Assembly: GCA_023145535.1 (NCBI GenBank)
Contig: JAGLDQ010000011.1
Location: 1-16,424 of the forward strand
Length of the DNA stretch: 16,424 nucleotides
From: Cocleimonas sp.
Lineage (GTDB): Bacteria; Pseudomonadota; Gammaproteobacteria; Thiotrichales; Thiotrichaceae
Reading direction: 5' to 3'
Part shown: positions 1-7,562 of the stretch, piece after piece
Position numbering within the stretch: position 1 is the stretch's first letter
Layout: each line of letters begins with the position of its first letter
Notes under the pieces: model-generated
The model's input: the letters and a program-made list of their open reading frames with translations, nothing else
Told to the model about the DNA's origin: nothing
Database searches by the model: none
Made by a program: the position numbers and the translations under genes

Positions 1-318
1 CCAACGCGTTAGTAATGCGCTTTTTAATAGCCCCTGTGAGTCAATAACTTTGCTGTAAGACTGCTGGCGTAGTTGTTTTTTAAACACACTCATCTGCTGC
101 CATGTTTGCCTTAACGTTAGCTGTTTTCGCCAGCGCCTAATGGCGACGGGAAACACTTGGTCAACATTTGGATGCCAGCTTGCAACCTCTGCAAAACCTT
201 CTTCAACCACCCAGTCAAACTTTATATCAGGCACATAATGTGCAGCATCGGTAAGCGCAGGTAACATATGGACAATATCGCCGAGAGAGCTTGTTTTTAT
301 TATGATATGTTGGGACAC
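1..318 (-). CDS. waaC: Lipopolysaccharide heptosyltransferase I, 5' part (runs off the window)
   Basis: The first 106 codons of a glycosyltransferase family 9 enzyme. WaaC adds the first L-glycero-D-manno-heptose to Kdo2-lipid A on the cytoplasmic face of the inner membrane, using ADP-heptose. The translation has the WaaC N-terminal signature: a short hydrophobic strand, then KTSSLGDIVHMLPALTDA near residues 8-25, then FDWVVEEGF, VASWHPNVDQV and PVAIRRWRK, and later VIDSQGLLKSA. These match E. coli WaaC closely in order and spacing. I chose the GTG at 318-316 because GAGGGT lies just upstream and the frame stays open to base 1; no ATG lies in frame before the conserved start of the domain. 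It begins about 20 bases after the stop of the DUF302 gene, so the two are probably co-transcribed. The C-terminal ADP-heptose-binding half is outside the window. Identity is confident, the exact start less so. Confidence 0.88.
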   Translation of the reverse strand, partial: MSQHIIIKTSSLGDIVHMLPALTDAAHYVPDIKFDWVVEEGFAEVASWHPNVDQVFPVAIRRWRKQLTLRQTWQQMSVFKKQLRQQSYSKVIDSQGLLKSALLTRW

Positions 319-338
319 ACTACCCTCATCCTTTTTGT

Positions 339-872
339 TTACTCGACAGATTCATCAACAATGCCTTGTAATAACGCAATAATCTCATCTTCAACTTTTT
401 TACCATCACCGAGCAATTTTACGCGACGATACGAAAGATAAATGACACCAGGCTCATCATTTAACTCATAAATAGCAATCGTAAAAGGACACATTGAAAC
501 ATTGGAAGGGTGAACCACTGCCATTTTATGCGAAATTAATGCACTACAAAACTCAACGGCTTCTGATTTTTTAAAGATATTTTTCTCAAAACCAATATCT
601 TTACCCGTGCGATTTAACATATCGCTGATATGCAATGTACCACTGACGATCATACCGCCATCGGTAATTGCCATACGCACATTTTCATTAATATCATCAA
701 ACGAAGCGCCCGCTTTGATAATCACCACTGATTTTGGCTCCTCTGAATCTTTAGCCTCAGTGGTTTCTGTTTTGGTTTGTTTTGCTTCTACTTTGGTTTC
801 TGTTGCTGCCTTTTCAGCACAAGCGGTCGAAATAAGTAAAGAGGAAAATAAAATTAAGAATAGTTTTTTCAT
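339..872 (-). CDS. DUF302 domain protein, probable lipoprotein
   Basis: A 177-residue exported protein. Residues 1-18 form a signal peptide that ends in the lipobox-like STAC, so Cys18 may be lipidated, although Leu is missing at -3. Residues 19-50 are a low-complexity Lys/Glu/Thr/Ala linker. Residues 50-175 match my knowledge of DUF302: an N-terminal SFDDINENVRMAI helix, then HISDMLNRTGKDIG, an FCSALISH segment and a hydrophobic strand after NVSMCPFTIAIYEL. DUF302 has no established biochemical role; many members are exported. AGGGGC lies about 10 bases before the ATG. A candidate promoter and the rpiA terminator lie immediately upstream, so transcription of this gene and waaC probably starts here. 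It sits just 5' of waaC, but nothing in the sequence ties it to lipopolysaccharide assembly. Confidence 0.8.
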   Translation of the reverse strand: MKKLFLILFSSLLISTACAEKAATETKVEAKQTKTETTEAKDSEEPKSVVIIKAGASFDDINENVRMAITDGGMIVSGTLHISDMLNRTGKDIGFEKNIFKKSEAVEFCSALISHKMAVVHPSNVSMCPFTIAIYELNDEPGVIYLSYRRVKLLGDGKKVEDEIIALLQGIVDESVE

Positions 873-902
873 ATGAATAGCCCCTAGCGTAGAGATAAAT
901 TA

Positions 903-931
903 AATTTATTTGAGTGTACCACAATAAACAA
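903..931 (-). promoter_or_regulatory. Candidate sigma-70 promoter for the DUF302-waaC pair
   Basis: Read on the minus strand: TTGTTT, a 17-base spacer, then TAAATT, about 30 bases upstream of the DUF302 start. The spacing is ideal but both hexamers are imperfect. The position just downstream of the rpiA terminator makes a promoter here reasonable. Confidence 0.35.
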
Positions 932-955
932 AAAACCAGCATAAAGCTGGTTTTT
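931..955 (-). terminator. Rho-independent terminator after rpiA
   Basis: A perfect 10-bp inverted repeat (AAAAACCAGC / GCTGGTTTTT) with a 5-base loop. It lies about 30 bases past the rpiA stop, and on the minus strand it ends in a run of T. The A and T runs at both ends make it look bidirectional, but only rpiA reads into it from nearby. Confidence 0.85.
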
Positions 956-987
956 AATGTTAAATTAGTCTGCACCAAGGGAATATA

Positions 988-1640
988 TTAAACTGTTACA
1001 GCCCCATTAGGCGTACCCAAGATCAACACATCCGCTGGACGAGAAGCAAATAGGCCAACGGTTACGACACCTGCCAGCTTATTAAAGTCAGCTTCCATTT
1101 TGATTGCGTCAATGATTTCCATATCATGTACATCAATAATAATATTGCCATTATCCGTTGTAAAACCTTCACGTAATGCAGGCTTTCCGCCCATTTTTAC
1201 AATTTCACGACCAATATAACTTTGCGCCATTGGAATCACTTCGACAGGCAGTGGAAATTTACCCAACGTATCAACCAATTTAGTATCATCGGCAATACAA
1301 ACAAATTTCTTACTGGCCGCCGCGACGATCTTTTCACGCGTTAATGCTCCCCCCCCCCTTTGATTAGATGTAGTTCTCTGTTTGACTCATCGGCACCATC
1401 AACATAAAGTGATAACTCACCCGCATCATTTAAATCTAAGACTGTAATGCCATGTGCTTTTAAACGATCCGCACTCGCGACTGAGCTTGCTACGGTTGCA
1501 TCAATTTTATGCTTAACTTCCGCTAATAAATCAATAAAGTGGTTCGCCGTAGAACCTGTTCCAATACCCACGATCATACCTGGCTCTACATACTCAAGTG
1601 CGGCGGCCGCTGCTGCTTTTTTCATTTCATCTTGTGTCAT
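988..1640 (-). pseudogene. rpiA: Ribose-5-phosphate isomerase A, frame broken at a G10 run
   Basis: RpiA interconverts ribose 5-phosphate and ribulose 5-phosphate in the cytosolic pentose phosphate pathway. The first segment (1640 down to the G run) has GIGTGSTANHFID near residues 25-37, then YVDGADE with Asp81 and Asp84, and Lys94. The frame then slips in ten G (1349-1358) and stops at 1341-1343, giving a 99-residue product. The second segment continues in another frame with ALTREK, GKFPLPVEVIPMA, TDNGNIIIDV and VGLFASRPADV, to a stop at 988. One extra G would restore a 217-residue protein (E. coli 219) and place the catalytic Glu exactly at 103, as in E. coli. A GGAGG ribosome site precedes the ATG. 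I cannot tell a true mutation, a variable tract or a sequencing error apart; the otherwise perfect conservation suggests the gene is functional or very recently broken. Confidence 0.9.
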
Positions 1641-1672
1641 TTTTGTTTTCCTCCATTTTTAAATTGCGGTGT

Positions 1673-1699
1673 ATAATACCTGAACTATTGCTTAATCTT
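1673..1699 (-). repeat. Copy 1 of a repeat found upstream of rpiA and of the protease gene
   Basis: On the minus strand this reads AAGATTAAG, a short variable piece, then AGTTCAGGTATTAT. The second copy is at 3377-3401 in the same orientation. The TATTAT end lies about 33 bases before the rpiA ATG, where it could act as a -10 box. Similarity appears to extend weakly a few bases further upstream. Confidence 0.6.
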
Positions 1700-1751
1700 G
1701 CAGTTATTGAAGTTTTTCCCTTAGCGATCACAGCAATACTTCTACCAAAGC

Positions 1752-1773
1752 TTGGCTACCAACGGTTAGCCAA
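1752..1773. repeat. Inverted repeat after the protease gene
   Basis: TTGGCTA and TAGCCAA form a perfect 7-bp stem around an 8-base loop, about 20 bases past the protease stop. No T run follows on either strand, so it is not a standard intrinsic terminator. It could be a weak terminator or a 3'-end stability element. Confidence 0.4.
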
Positions 1774-1790
1774 TGAGCAAACTGGTTTCT

Positions 1791-3254
1791 TTACCTTTTC
1801 TTACAACTACTCTCTTTTTTCCATTGGTCTATCTCTGAAGACTGAGCGTTATGTATTTGGTATTTTTCTAATGTTTCATTATTTGTTTTATTAGCCAGCG
1901 CTCTATCAATCGCTAATAGCATTCCCTCACTATCTTCTAATAAGATCACTGGATTTTTTTCGTTTGAAACTAAACAATAGAACTCTTTAAAAGACTTGAA
2001 TCTCTGTTCGTTCACTTTGATGATTTCCATCGGTGCAAGACTATGCGTGCCTGTATTATGAGATGTCGGCAAAATATTGCTTAGAGTAATACTGTCAATT
2101 TTATTTTTTTCTTCTGATTTTTTATACTCTTTATTCGTTACACAGCCTTCACTCTTCTCACTCGCAACAAAAACATAGCCAGCATAAATAAAATAACGAG
2201 GATCATGATCAAATTCAAAGACCTCGGCGGTATTATCGTTTAACGGAAGATTAATATTTTTCACTTTTCCCTGTCTTACGATTTCTAGCTTTAGCACATC
2301 TCCCATTTGATGCATATCAACATAGTGCAAAAAAGTGAACCGCGTCTTATCCGAGCCGAAAACTCGACTGTTATTTTCGATTTTTTTGCCATCAATATGG
2401 GTGATAATATCACCTTTCTGTAAGATACCTTCTGCTTGCTTATTAGCACAAACTTTCGTAACAACAACCCCTGACTGACCCGCTGGAAGTTTATAATACC
2501 CCTCTCGCAATGCCGAACTTTCTAAATTTTGTGTTTCAATGGGCAAATAAGGAATACCATCCACTTTGCCATCGCTAACATCATTCAAAAAGTGTTTAAT
2601 CAAATTAACAGGTATCATATACCCACCTGAATTATCATCCGTATCATCAAATTGCATCACAACCCCGACTACTTTATCGTCAACCATTGCAGGGCCGCCG
2701 CTATTCCCATAATTGATGGCAGCATCGACTTGAATCGCTAAATAAGAGATCTCACTATGTGCATAGTCTTGATATTCAATACGAGAAATAACGCCTTCTG
2801 TAATGCTCAACGCATCTCCCCCCATCGGATAACCATACACAACAACTTTTTGATGAAGACTGGGTAGCTTACCAAAGGCAAGTGGTTTAACTTTTTCAAA
2901 AAAACTTTTATCGTCAAGGGTAATTAATGCCAAGTCTGTTTCATGAGATGTTGCGACCCTTGAAGCTTTGTACCGTTTAGACCCTCCATTGAGTTGCACC
3001 TCTATAAACGTACTATTATTCACAACATGAGCATTCGTAATAATACGATTCCCTGAAATAACGAAACCTGTGGCTGTACCGCTAACAGTGCTTGTATTCC
3101 ATGGCTCAGAGTCTGCAAATGACTTTTCTGTCACATGAATTTTTACTACTGACAAAGCCAGCGTGTGTTTATCCAAGGCAAAGGCATTTTGCAGGGGAGC
3201 AAATAAAAAGAAAAAAGAGAGCAAGGTTAAAAACTTTAAAAGAGTACTTTTCAT
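1791..3254 (-). CDS. Exported HtrA/Deg-like trypsin-family serine protease
   Basis: A 487-residue protein with a signal peptide (residues 1-26, ending AFA), so it should act in the periplasm or at the cell surface. The chymotrypsin-fold domain (about 30-225) has a full triad: His76 in TNAHVV, Asp107 in TDLALI and Ser185 in GNSGGP. The oxyanion loop and MIPVNLIKHFL segment are typical of Deg proteases. A PDZ-like domain follows (about 245-330; GVVVTKV, LQKGDIITHIDG). Residues 340-487 form a further region with a second, weaker PDZ-like stretch (about 395-460). The layout resembles the Deg9/Deg10-type proteases known from plants and some bacteria more than DegP, which has two clear PDZ domains. 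The ATG lacks a good Shine-Dalgarno site, but the signal peptide fixes the start. The gene stands alone between rpiA and the divergent rnf operon. The substrate is unknown. Confidence 0.85.
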   Translation of the reverse strand: MKSTLLKFLTLLSFFFLFAPLQNAFALDKHTLALSVVKIHVTEKSFADSEPWNTSTVSGTATGFVISGNRIITNAHVVNNSTFIEVQLNGGSKRYKASRVATSHETDLALITLDDKSFFEKVKPLAFGKLPSLHQKVVVYGYPMGGDALSITEGVISRIEYQDYAHSEISYLAIQVDAAINYGNSGGPAMVDDKVVGVVMQFDDTDDNSGGYMIPVNLIKHFLNDVSDGKVDGIPYLPIETQNLESSALREGYYKLPAGQSGVVVTKVCANKQAEGILQKGDIITHIDGKKIENNSRVFGSDKTRFTFLHYVDMHQMGDVLKLEIVRQGKVKNINLPLNDNTAEVFEFDHDPRYFIYAGYVFVASEKSEGCVTNKEYKKSEEKNKIDSITLSNILPTSHNTGTHSLAPMEIIKVNEQRFKSFKEFYCLVSNEKNPVILLEDSEGMLLAIDRALANKTNNETLEKYQIHNAQSSEIDQWKKESSCKKR

Positions 3255-3607
3255 ATTGTTTTTTATTTTTTAGAAGGGGCTGAGGTAAGTTGTGCATGAA
3301 GATCAAACGCAAGCTTTTGAAGGACTATTTTTATAGCCCTCACAAATGCTCTACATTAATATCAAACGGGGCAGACATAATACCTGAACTTACTTAATCT
3401 TCAATTACCAAGCCAACTTTCAACAACAAATTTTTTATCCCTTGTTTTAAGCCTCATTGCAAACTAACCGACACCCTCCCCTCATTTAAACCCTTTATAG
3501 AGCCGAACAGATTCCTTAATAATTGAGATTTCAATTAAATTAGGCTTACTTGGTTTGCTATGTCAAAATAGCCTTCTTCTTTGGCATTTTCTGTTGTTTT
3601 ACTTCTT
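3255..3607. other. Divergent intergenic region between the protease gene and rnfA
   Basis: About 350 bases without a convincing gene. It should hold the protease promoter (minus) and the rnf operon promoter (plus). On the minus strand, GGGCTATAAA near 3330 is a possible -10 for the protease gene. Copy 2 of the repeat is at 3377-3401. For rnf I see only AT-rich sequence without a good pair of -35/-10 boxes, so the promoter may depend on an activator. No recognisable operator was found. Confidence 0.5.
3377..3401 (-). repeat. Copy 2 of the repeat, upstream of the protease gene
   Basis: It shares ATAATACCTGAACT and CTTAATCTT (plus-strand reading) with copy 1 at 1673-1699, with a spacer shorter by two bases. 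It lies about 120 bases before the protease ATG, further away than copy 1 is from rpiA. Confidence 0.6.
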
Positions 3608-4189
3608 ATGATCGAATATCTCTTTATCATTATTGGCACGGTGTGGGTAAATAACATTGTGCTATCCCAGTTTTTGGGACTGTGCCCCTTTATGGGGGTT
3701 TCTCGAAAGTTGGAAACAGCTATCGGAATGGGCTTGGCAACGGTTTTTGTCTTAACACTCTCATCGATTATGAGCTATCTGATCCATACCTATTTGCTAC
3801 TGCCCAATGGGTTGGAATATCTACGCACCATTAGTTTCATTTTAGTCATTGCCGGCATTGTTGGCTTCACGGAGTTGGTTGTACATAAAACCAGCCCTTT
3901 ATTACATAATGTTTTGGGGATTTATTTACCTCTCATTACCACAAATTGTGCGGTATTAGGCGTTGCATTACTAAATGTTCAAAAATCAAATGGCTTTATT
4001 GAATCAGGTTTGTATGGCTTTGGTTCTGCATTGGGCTTTACGTTGATTTTAGTTTTATTTGCCGCTTTACGTGAGCGGATTAATGCATCGGATGTGCCCG
4101 AAGTGTTTCAAGGAAATGCGATTGCAATGATCACAGCCGGTTTAATGGCACTTGCATTTATGGGCTTTACGGGCTTGATTAAGGCATGA
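3608..4189 (+). CDS. rnfA: Rnf complex membrane subunit A
   Basis: A 193-residue inner-membrane subunit of the Rnf/Rsx ion-translocating oxidoreductase. It has six predicted hydrophobic helices, and the two hallmark segments VLSQFLGLCPFMGVSRKLETA (near residues 16-36) and PLITTNCAVLGVALLN. Each carries a conserved Cys; in the family these are thought to hold an intramembrane iron-sulfur centre together with RnfE. I prefer the ATG at 3608 to the in-frame TTG at 3581, because MIEYLFIIIGTVWVNN aligns directly with the E. coli RsxA start (MTDYLLLFVGTVLVNN). Neither start has a good ribosome site. It is the first gene of rnfABCDGE, and its stop overlaps the rnfB start by four bases. Confidence 0.93.
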   Translation: MIEYLFIIIGTVWVNNIVLSQFLGLCPFMGVSRKLETAIGMGLATVFVLTLSSIMSYLIHTYLLLPNGLEYLRTISFILVIAGIVGFTELVVHKTSPLLHNVLGIYLPLITTNCAVLGVALLNVQKSNGFIESGLYGFGSALGFTLILVLFAALRERINASDVPEVFQGNAIAMITAGLMALAFMGFTGLIKA

Positions 4190-4791
4190 CGCTCATTCTA
4201 GAAATAGTACTAGCCGCCTTAGTTTTAGTGGGATTAGCTGCCTTTTTTGGTCTAGTTTTAGGCTATGCTTCCGTGCGCTTTAAAGTGGAAGGCGACCCGA
4301 TTACGGACAAAATTGATTCGCTCTTACCCCAAACACAATGCGGCCAATGTAGTTATGCAGGCTGTCGTCCTTATGCGGAAGCAATTGCTAAAGGTGAGAT
4401 TGGTATTAATCAATGCCCGCCAGGTGGCGAAGCCACTATTTTAGCACTGGCTGACTTACTGGATGTAGAACCTGAACCCCTCGATGAAGACCTTGCCGAA
4501 GCCTCGAACACCCCTACTGTTGCTGTTATTATTGAGGAAGATTGCATTGGTTGCACACTGTGCATTCAAGCCTGCCCTGTTGATGCCATTGTTGGCTCTG
4601 CCAAACATATGCATACCGTTATAGCATCAGAATGCACAGGCTGTGATTTATGCCTACCGCCCTGCCCTGTGGATTGCATTGTGATGGAGCCTATCAAAAC
4701 AACGCCTATCAACTGGAAACACCCTGAACCCTCTTCCGCCTTACAAAATATAGCCGTAAAAGTTGAAACCAAAGCAGGAGCGCAAAGATGA
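4186..4791 (+). CDS. rnfB: Rnf complex iron-sulfur subunit B
   Basis: A 201-residue membrane-anchored electron-transfer subunit, the presumed entry or exit point for ferredoxin electrons. An N-terminal helix (about residues 4-27) is followed by the four-cysteine Fe-S motif Cys52, Cys55, Cys60 and Cys77. Next come two ferredoxin-type 4Fe-4S motifs: Cys120/123/126/130 and Cys150/153/156/160, each CxxCxxCxxxCP. All twelve ligands are intact. The length is close to the short gammaproteobacterial RnfB (E. coli RsxB 192). The start shares ATGA with the rnfA stop and the end shares ATGA with rnfC, which indicates tight translational coupling. Confidence 0.95.
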   Translation: MTLILEIVLAALVLVGLAAFFGLVLGYASVRFKVEGDPITDKIDSLLPQTQCGQCSYAGCRPYAEAIAKGEIGINQCPPGGEATILALADLLDVEPEPLDEDLAEASNTPTVAVIIEEDCIGCTLCIQACPVDAIVGSAKHMHTVIASECTGCDLCLPPCPVDCIVMEPIKTTPINWKHPEPSSALQNIAVKVETKAGAQR

Positions 4792-6500
4792 ATGGTGAGC
4801 GCAAATATTGGACGTTTCATGGCGGTGTACATCCTGAATTTAATAAAGAACAATCCACTCGCCAACCGATTAGCCCCATCAAACTTCCCAAGCGATTGAT
4901 CATACCCGTGCAACAGCATATTGGTGCGCCGACGGAGGTATTAGTTGCTTCTGGCGATAAGGTCTTCAAAGGACAACTGATTGCAAAAATGGCAGAGGGA
5001 GAATTAGGAGCGCCCATCCATGCACCAAGCTCTGGTGTTATTGGTAAAATAGAGAAACAGGCCGTGCCACATCCATCCGCACTGGATGCCTTGTGTATTG
5101 AGTTAATACTCGATGGGAAAGATGATTGGGGAAAAAGCCAATTAGCACCTTATGCTGATTTTTCACACATTGATAATAAGATGCTATTCGCACGTATTGA
5201 GGAAACAGGTCTGGTTGGCTTAGGCGGTGCTGCATTTCCATCTTCAGTAAAAATTAGCGCCTCAAAAAATACGATTGAAACGCTCATTATTAATGCTGCT
5301 GAATGTGAACCGTATATCAGTTGCGATGATCTATTAATGCGTGAACGGGCCGATGATATTGTGATCGGCATTCGTATTTTGCTGCAATTATTAAATCCGC
5401 AACAATGTTTAATTGGCATTGAAGATAATAAGCCTGAGGCCATTGCTGCCATGCAACGGGCTACCGCATCACTGGATAAGGTGCAGGTCTGTACGATTCC
5501 AACCTTGTATCCCAGTGGCGGTGAAAAGCAATTAATTAAAATTCTCACCGGCAAGGAAATCCCAGAAGGCGGTATTCCGCTTGATAGGGGTCTGCTTTGT
5601 CATAATGTTGCCACTAGCTATGCACTGTATAAAGCGGTTGTTAAAGGTGAGCCGCTTATCTCCCGCGTGCTGACTATTACAGGGGATGGTGTGAAACAGC
5701 CGCAAAACATTGAGGCATTAATTGGTACACCCATAAGTGATTTAATCGCACAAGCAGGCGGTTATACCACGCACGCGCAGCGCCTCATTATGGGTGGCCC
5801 AATGATGGGCATTACACTGAAAAATGATAATAGTCCGATGGTAAAAGCGAGTAATTGCTTTTTAGTAGCCTCAACAACATCATTACAACAAGCGAATTCA
5901 ATTCATGCATCTCAACCGCAAATGCCTTGTATTCGCTGTGGAAAATGTATGCAAGCCTGCCCTGCGAACTTATTACCACAGCAGCTTTACTGGTATACAC
6001 AGGCAAAAGATTTTGAACGGGTTAGTGAACATAATTTAACAAGCTGTATTGAATGTGGTTGCTGTGATTTTGTCTGCCCTAGTCATATACCGTTAGTGAG
6101 TTATTTTCGCTTTGCTAAATCTGAAATACGCGCTCAGAAAATAGCCACAAAAAAATCAGACCTATCCCGTGAGCGACATGAATTTTTGGAGTTTAGAAAA
6201 GCACGAGAAAAGCACGAGCGGGATGAAAAAAGACGTAAACATAAAGCCGCGTTGCAGAAGAAAAAAGCAATAATGGCGGCTAAGAAAAAAAGGACAGGAG
6301 AAAACGATGAAGAAAACCCAAAAGCAGATGCTATAAAAGCGGCCTTAGCCAGAGCTAACGCTAAAAAAGCGGCTCGGCAAACTAAAGATAGTCACACTAA
6401 CACCAGTGATGATGATCAAGCCAAAGCGGATAAAATTAAAGCGGCAGTCGCGAAGGAAAATGCTAGAAAAATAGCACGAGAAGCGAAAAAGGAAAGTTGA
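4788..6500 (+). CDS. rnfC: Rnf complex NADH-binding subunit C with Lys/Ala-rich tail
   Basis: A 570-residue peripheral subunit that binds NAD(H) and FMN and carries two 4Fe-4S clusters. After the N-terminal RnfC barrel domain comes GLVGLGGAAFPSSVK (141-155), the glycine-rich nucleotide-binding loop shared with complex I NuoF. AECEPYISCDDLLM (171-184) follows, then a SLBB-like region (about 290-340). The cluster motifs are Cys381/384/387/391 and Cys420/423/426/430. Residues about 455-570 are a charged, probably coiled-coil tail that holds two copies of a KADxIKAAxAxxNAxKxAR repeat (512-530 and 547-565). Repeats of this sort are common in gammaproteobacterial RnfC and vary in number. GGAG precedes the ATG, which overlaps rnfB by four bases. 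Confidence 0.95.
   Translation: MNGERKYWTFHGGVHPEFNKEQSTRQPISPIKLPKRLIIPVQQHIGAPTEVLVASGDKVFKGQLIAKMAEGELGAPIHAPSSGVIGKIEKQAVPHPSALDALCIELILDGKDDWGKSQLAPYADFSHIDNKMLFARIEETGLVGLGGAAFPSSVKISASKNTIETLIINAAECEPYISCDDLLMRERADDIVIGIRILLQLLNPQQCLIGIEDNKPEAIAAMQRATASLDKVQVCTIPTLYPSGGEKQLIKILTGKEIPEGGIPLDRGLLCHNVATSYALYKAVVKGEPLISRVLTITGDGVKQPQNIEALIGTPISDLIAQAGGYTTHAQRLIMGGPMMGITLKNDNSPMVKASNCFLVASTTSLQQANSIHASQPQMPCIRCGKCMQACPANLLPQQLYWYTQAKDFERVSEHNLTSCIECGCCDFVCPSHIPLVSYFRFAKSEIRAQKIATKKSDLSRERHEFLEFRKAREKHERDEKRRKHKAALQKKKAIMAAKKKRTGENDEENPKADAIKAALARANAKKAARQTKDSHTNTSDDDQAKADKIKAAVAKENARKIAREAKKES
6321..6482 (+). repeat. Two tandem-like coding repeats in the RnfC tail
   Basis: The units at 6321-6377 and 6426-6482 encode 19-residue stretches matching KADxIKAAxAxxNAxKxAR, separated by a 16-residue polar linker rich in Ser, Thr and Asp. 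Many of the same codons recur, which suggests duplication of one unit. Confidence 0.7.
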
Positions 6501-6512
6501 GTATTAACGTAT

Positions 6513-7562
6513 ATGGAATTTAAAACAGACAATTCGCCCTTCACCGGTAGCGCTTCAACAATCGGTCGTGTGATGCGACAAGTATTATATGCACTGATCC
6601 CTGGTGTGTTGATGATGTTCTATTTTTATGGATGGGGCATACTCATCAATATCGTCCTTGCCATACTGATTGCACTTGGTTTTGAAATACTCTCCTTATG
6701 GCTGCGTAAGCGCCCTCTTAAACCCTTTTTAGCCGATTATAGTGCCATTGTAACCGCTTGTTTATTTGCCTTGAGCATACCGCCCCTTGCGCCTTGGTGG
6801 ATTTTAATGATCGGTCTGTTTTTCGCTATTGTCATTGCCAAACATCTCTATGGCGGCTTAGGTTATAACCCCTTTAATCCCGCTATGGTGGGTTTTGCTG
6901 TCTTAATCATCTCTTTTCCGTTAGAAATGACACAATGGATTCGCCCTGAATTCAACGCTGGATTTGTACCTTCATTATTCGATTCACTCCGCATTGTTTT
7001 TACGGGTTTTGAAAGTCTTTACAGTGTTGATCAATGGGATGCTATAACGATGGCAACCCCATTGGATGATATGAAAACGGAGTTGAAATCAGGTCATTAT
7101 TTTTCTGAAGTGATGGGAACAAGTCACTATGGTTTCGTCTCAGGCAAAGCATGGGAGCTCATTAGCCTTGCTTATTTAAGCGGTGGTTTATGGCTACTTT
7201 ATAAAGGCATTATTAATTGGCGTATTCCCGTTTCATTGTTCTTGACCCTTGCTATCCTTGCTACTTTTTTCAATTGGTTAACACCTGATACCCATCAATC
7301 AACCTTATTTCATTTATTTAGCGGTGCAACTATGCTCGGCGCATTTTTTATCGCCACCGATCCTGTATCCGCCTCCACCACACCGCGCGGTCAATTATTT
7401 TATGGGGCATGCATTGGCTTTTTCATCTATATGATTCGAACATGGGGAAATTACCCTGATGCGGTTGCATTCTCCGTTTTAATTATGAATATGTCCGTGC
7501 CAATGATTGATTATTTCACCCAGCCACGCGTATTTGGCGCTAAATCAAGAGAAGAATCATGA
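6513..7562 (+). CDS. rnfD: Rnf complex membrane flavoprotein subunit D
   Basis: A 349-residue polytopic membrane protein of the NqrB/RnfD family. Hydrophobic segments span much of the sequence, with family signatures YNPFNPAMVGFAVL (about 118-131), DAITMATPLD (176-185) and GAFFIATDPVSASTTPRG (276-293). Thr182 in MATPL is the likely covalent FMN attachment site, by alignment with the flavinylated Thr of other RnfD and NqrB proteins. In that family FMN is added by the ApbE flavin transferase, which is not encoded in this window. It starts 12 bases after rnfC and overlaps rnfG by four bases (ATGA). Confidence 0.95.
   Translation: MEFKTDNSPFTGSASTIGRVMRQVLYALIPGVLMMFYFYGWGILINIVLAILIALGFEILSLWLRKRPLKPFLADYSAIVTACLFALSIPPLAPWWILMIGLFFAIVIAKHLYGGLGYNPFNPAMVGFAVLIISFPLEMTQWIRPEFNAGFVPSLFDSLRIVFTGFESLYSVDQWDAITMATPLDDMKTELKSGHYFSEVMGTSHYGFVSGKAWELISLAYLSGGLWLLYKGIINWRIPVSLFLTLAILATFFNWLTPDTHQSTLFHLFSGATMLGAFFIATDPVSASTTPRGQLFYGACIGFFIYMIRTWGNYPDAVAFSVLIMNMSVPMIDYFTQPRVFGAKSREES

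Noticed and set aside
1672..1677. Perfect TATAAT on the plus strand upstream of rpiA
   Set aside because: No plus-strand gene follows; the frame to its right is only the antisense of the protease gene. The bases belong to the repeat shared with 3377-3401.
1598..1894. 98-codon plus-strand reading frame spanning the rpiA upstream region
   Set aside because: It overlaps the rpiA start and the protease 3' end on the opposite strand, has no ribosome site and resembles no family.
3581..3607. TTG start for rnfA nine codons upstream
   Set aside because: The ATG at 3608 aligns with the known RsxA N-terminus; the extra residues have no counterpart and no ribosome site.
5150..5554. 134-codon minus-strand frame inside rnfC
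   Set aside because: It is fully antisense to well-conserved RnfC sequence and has no recognisable domain.
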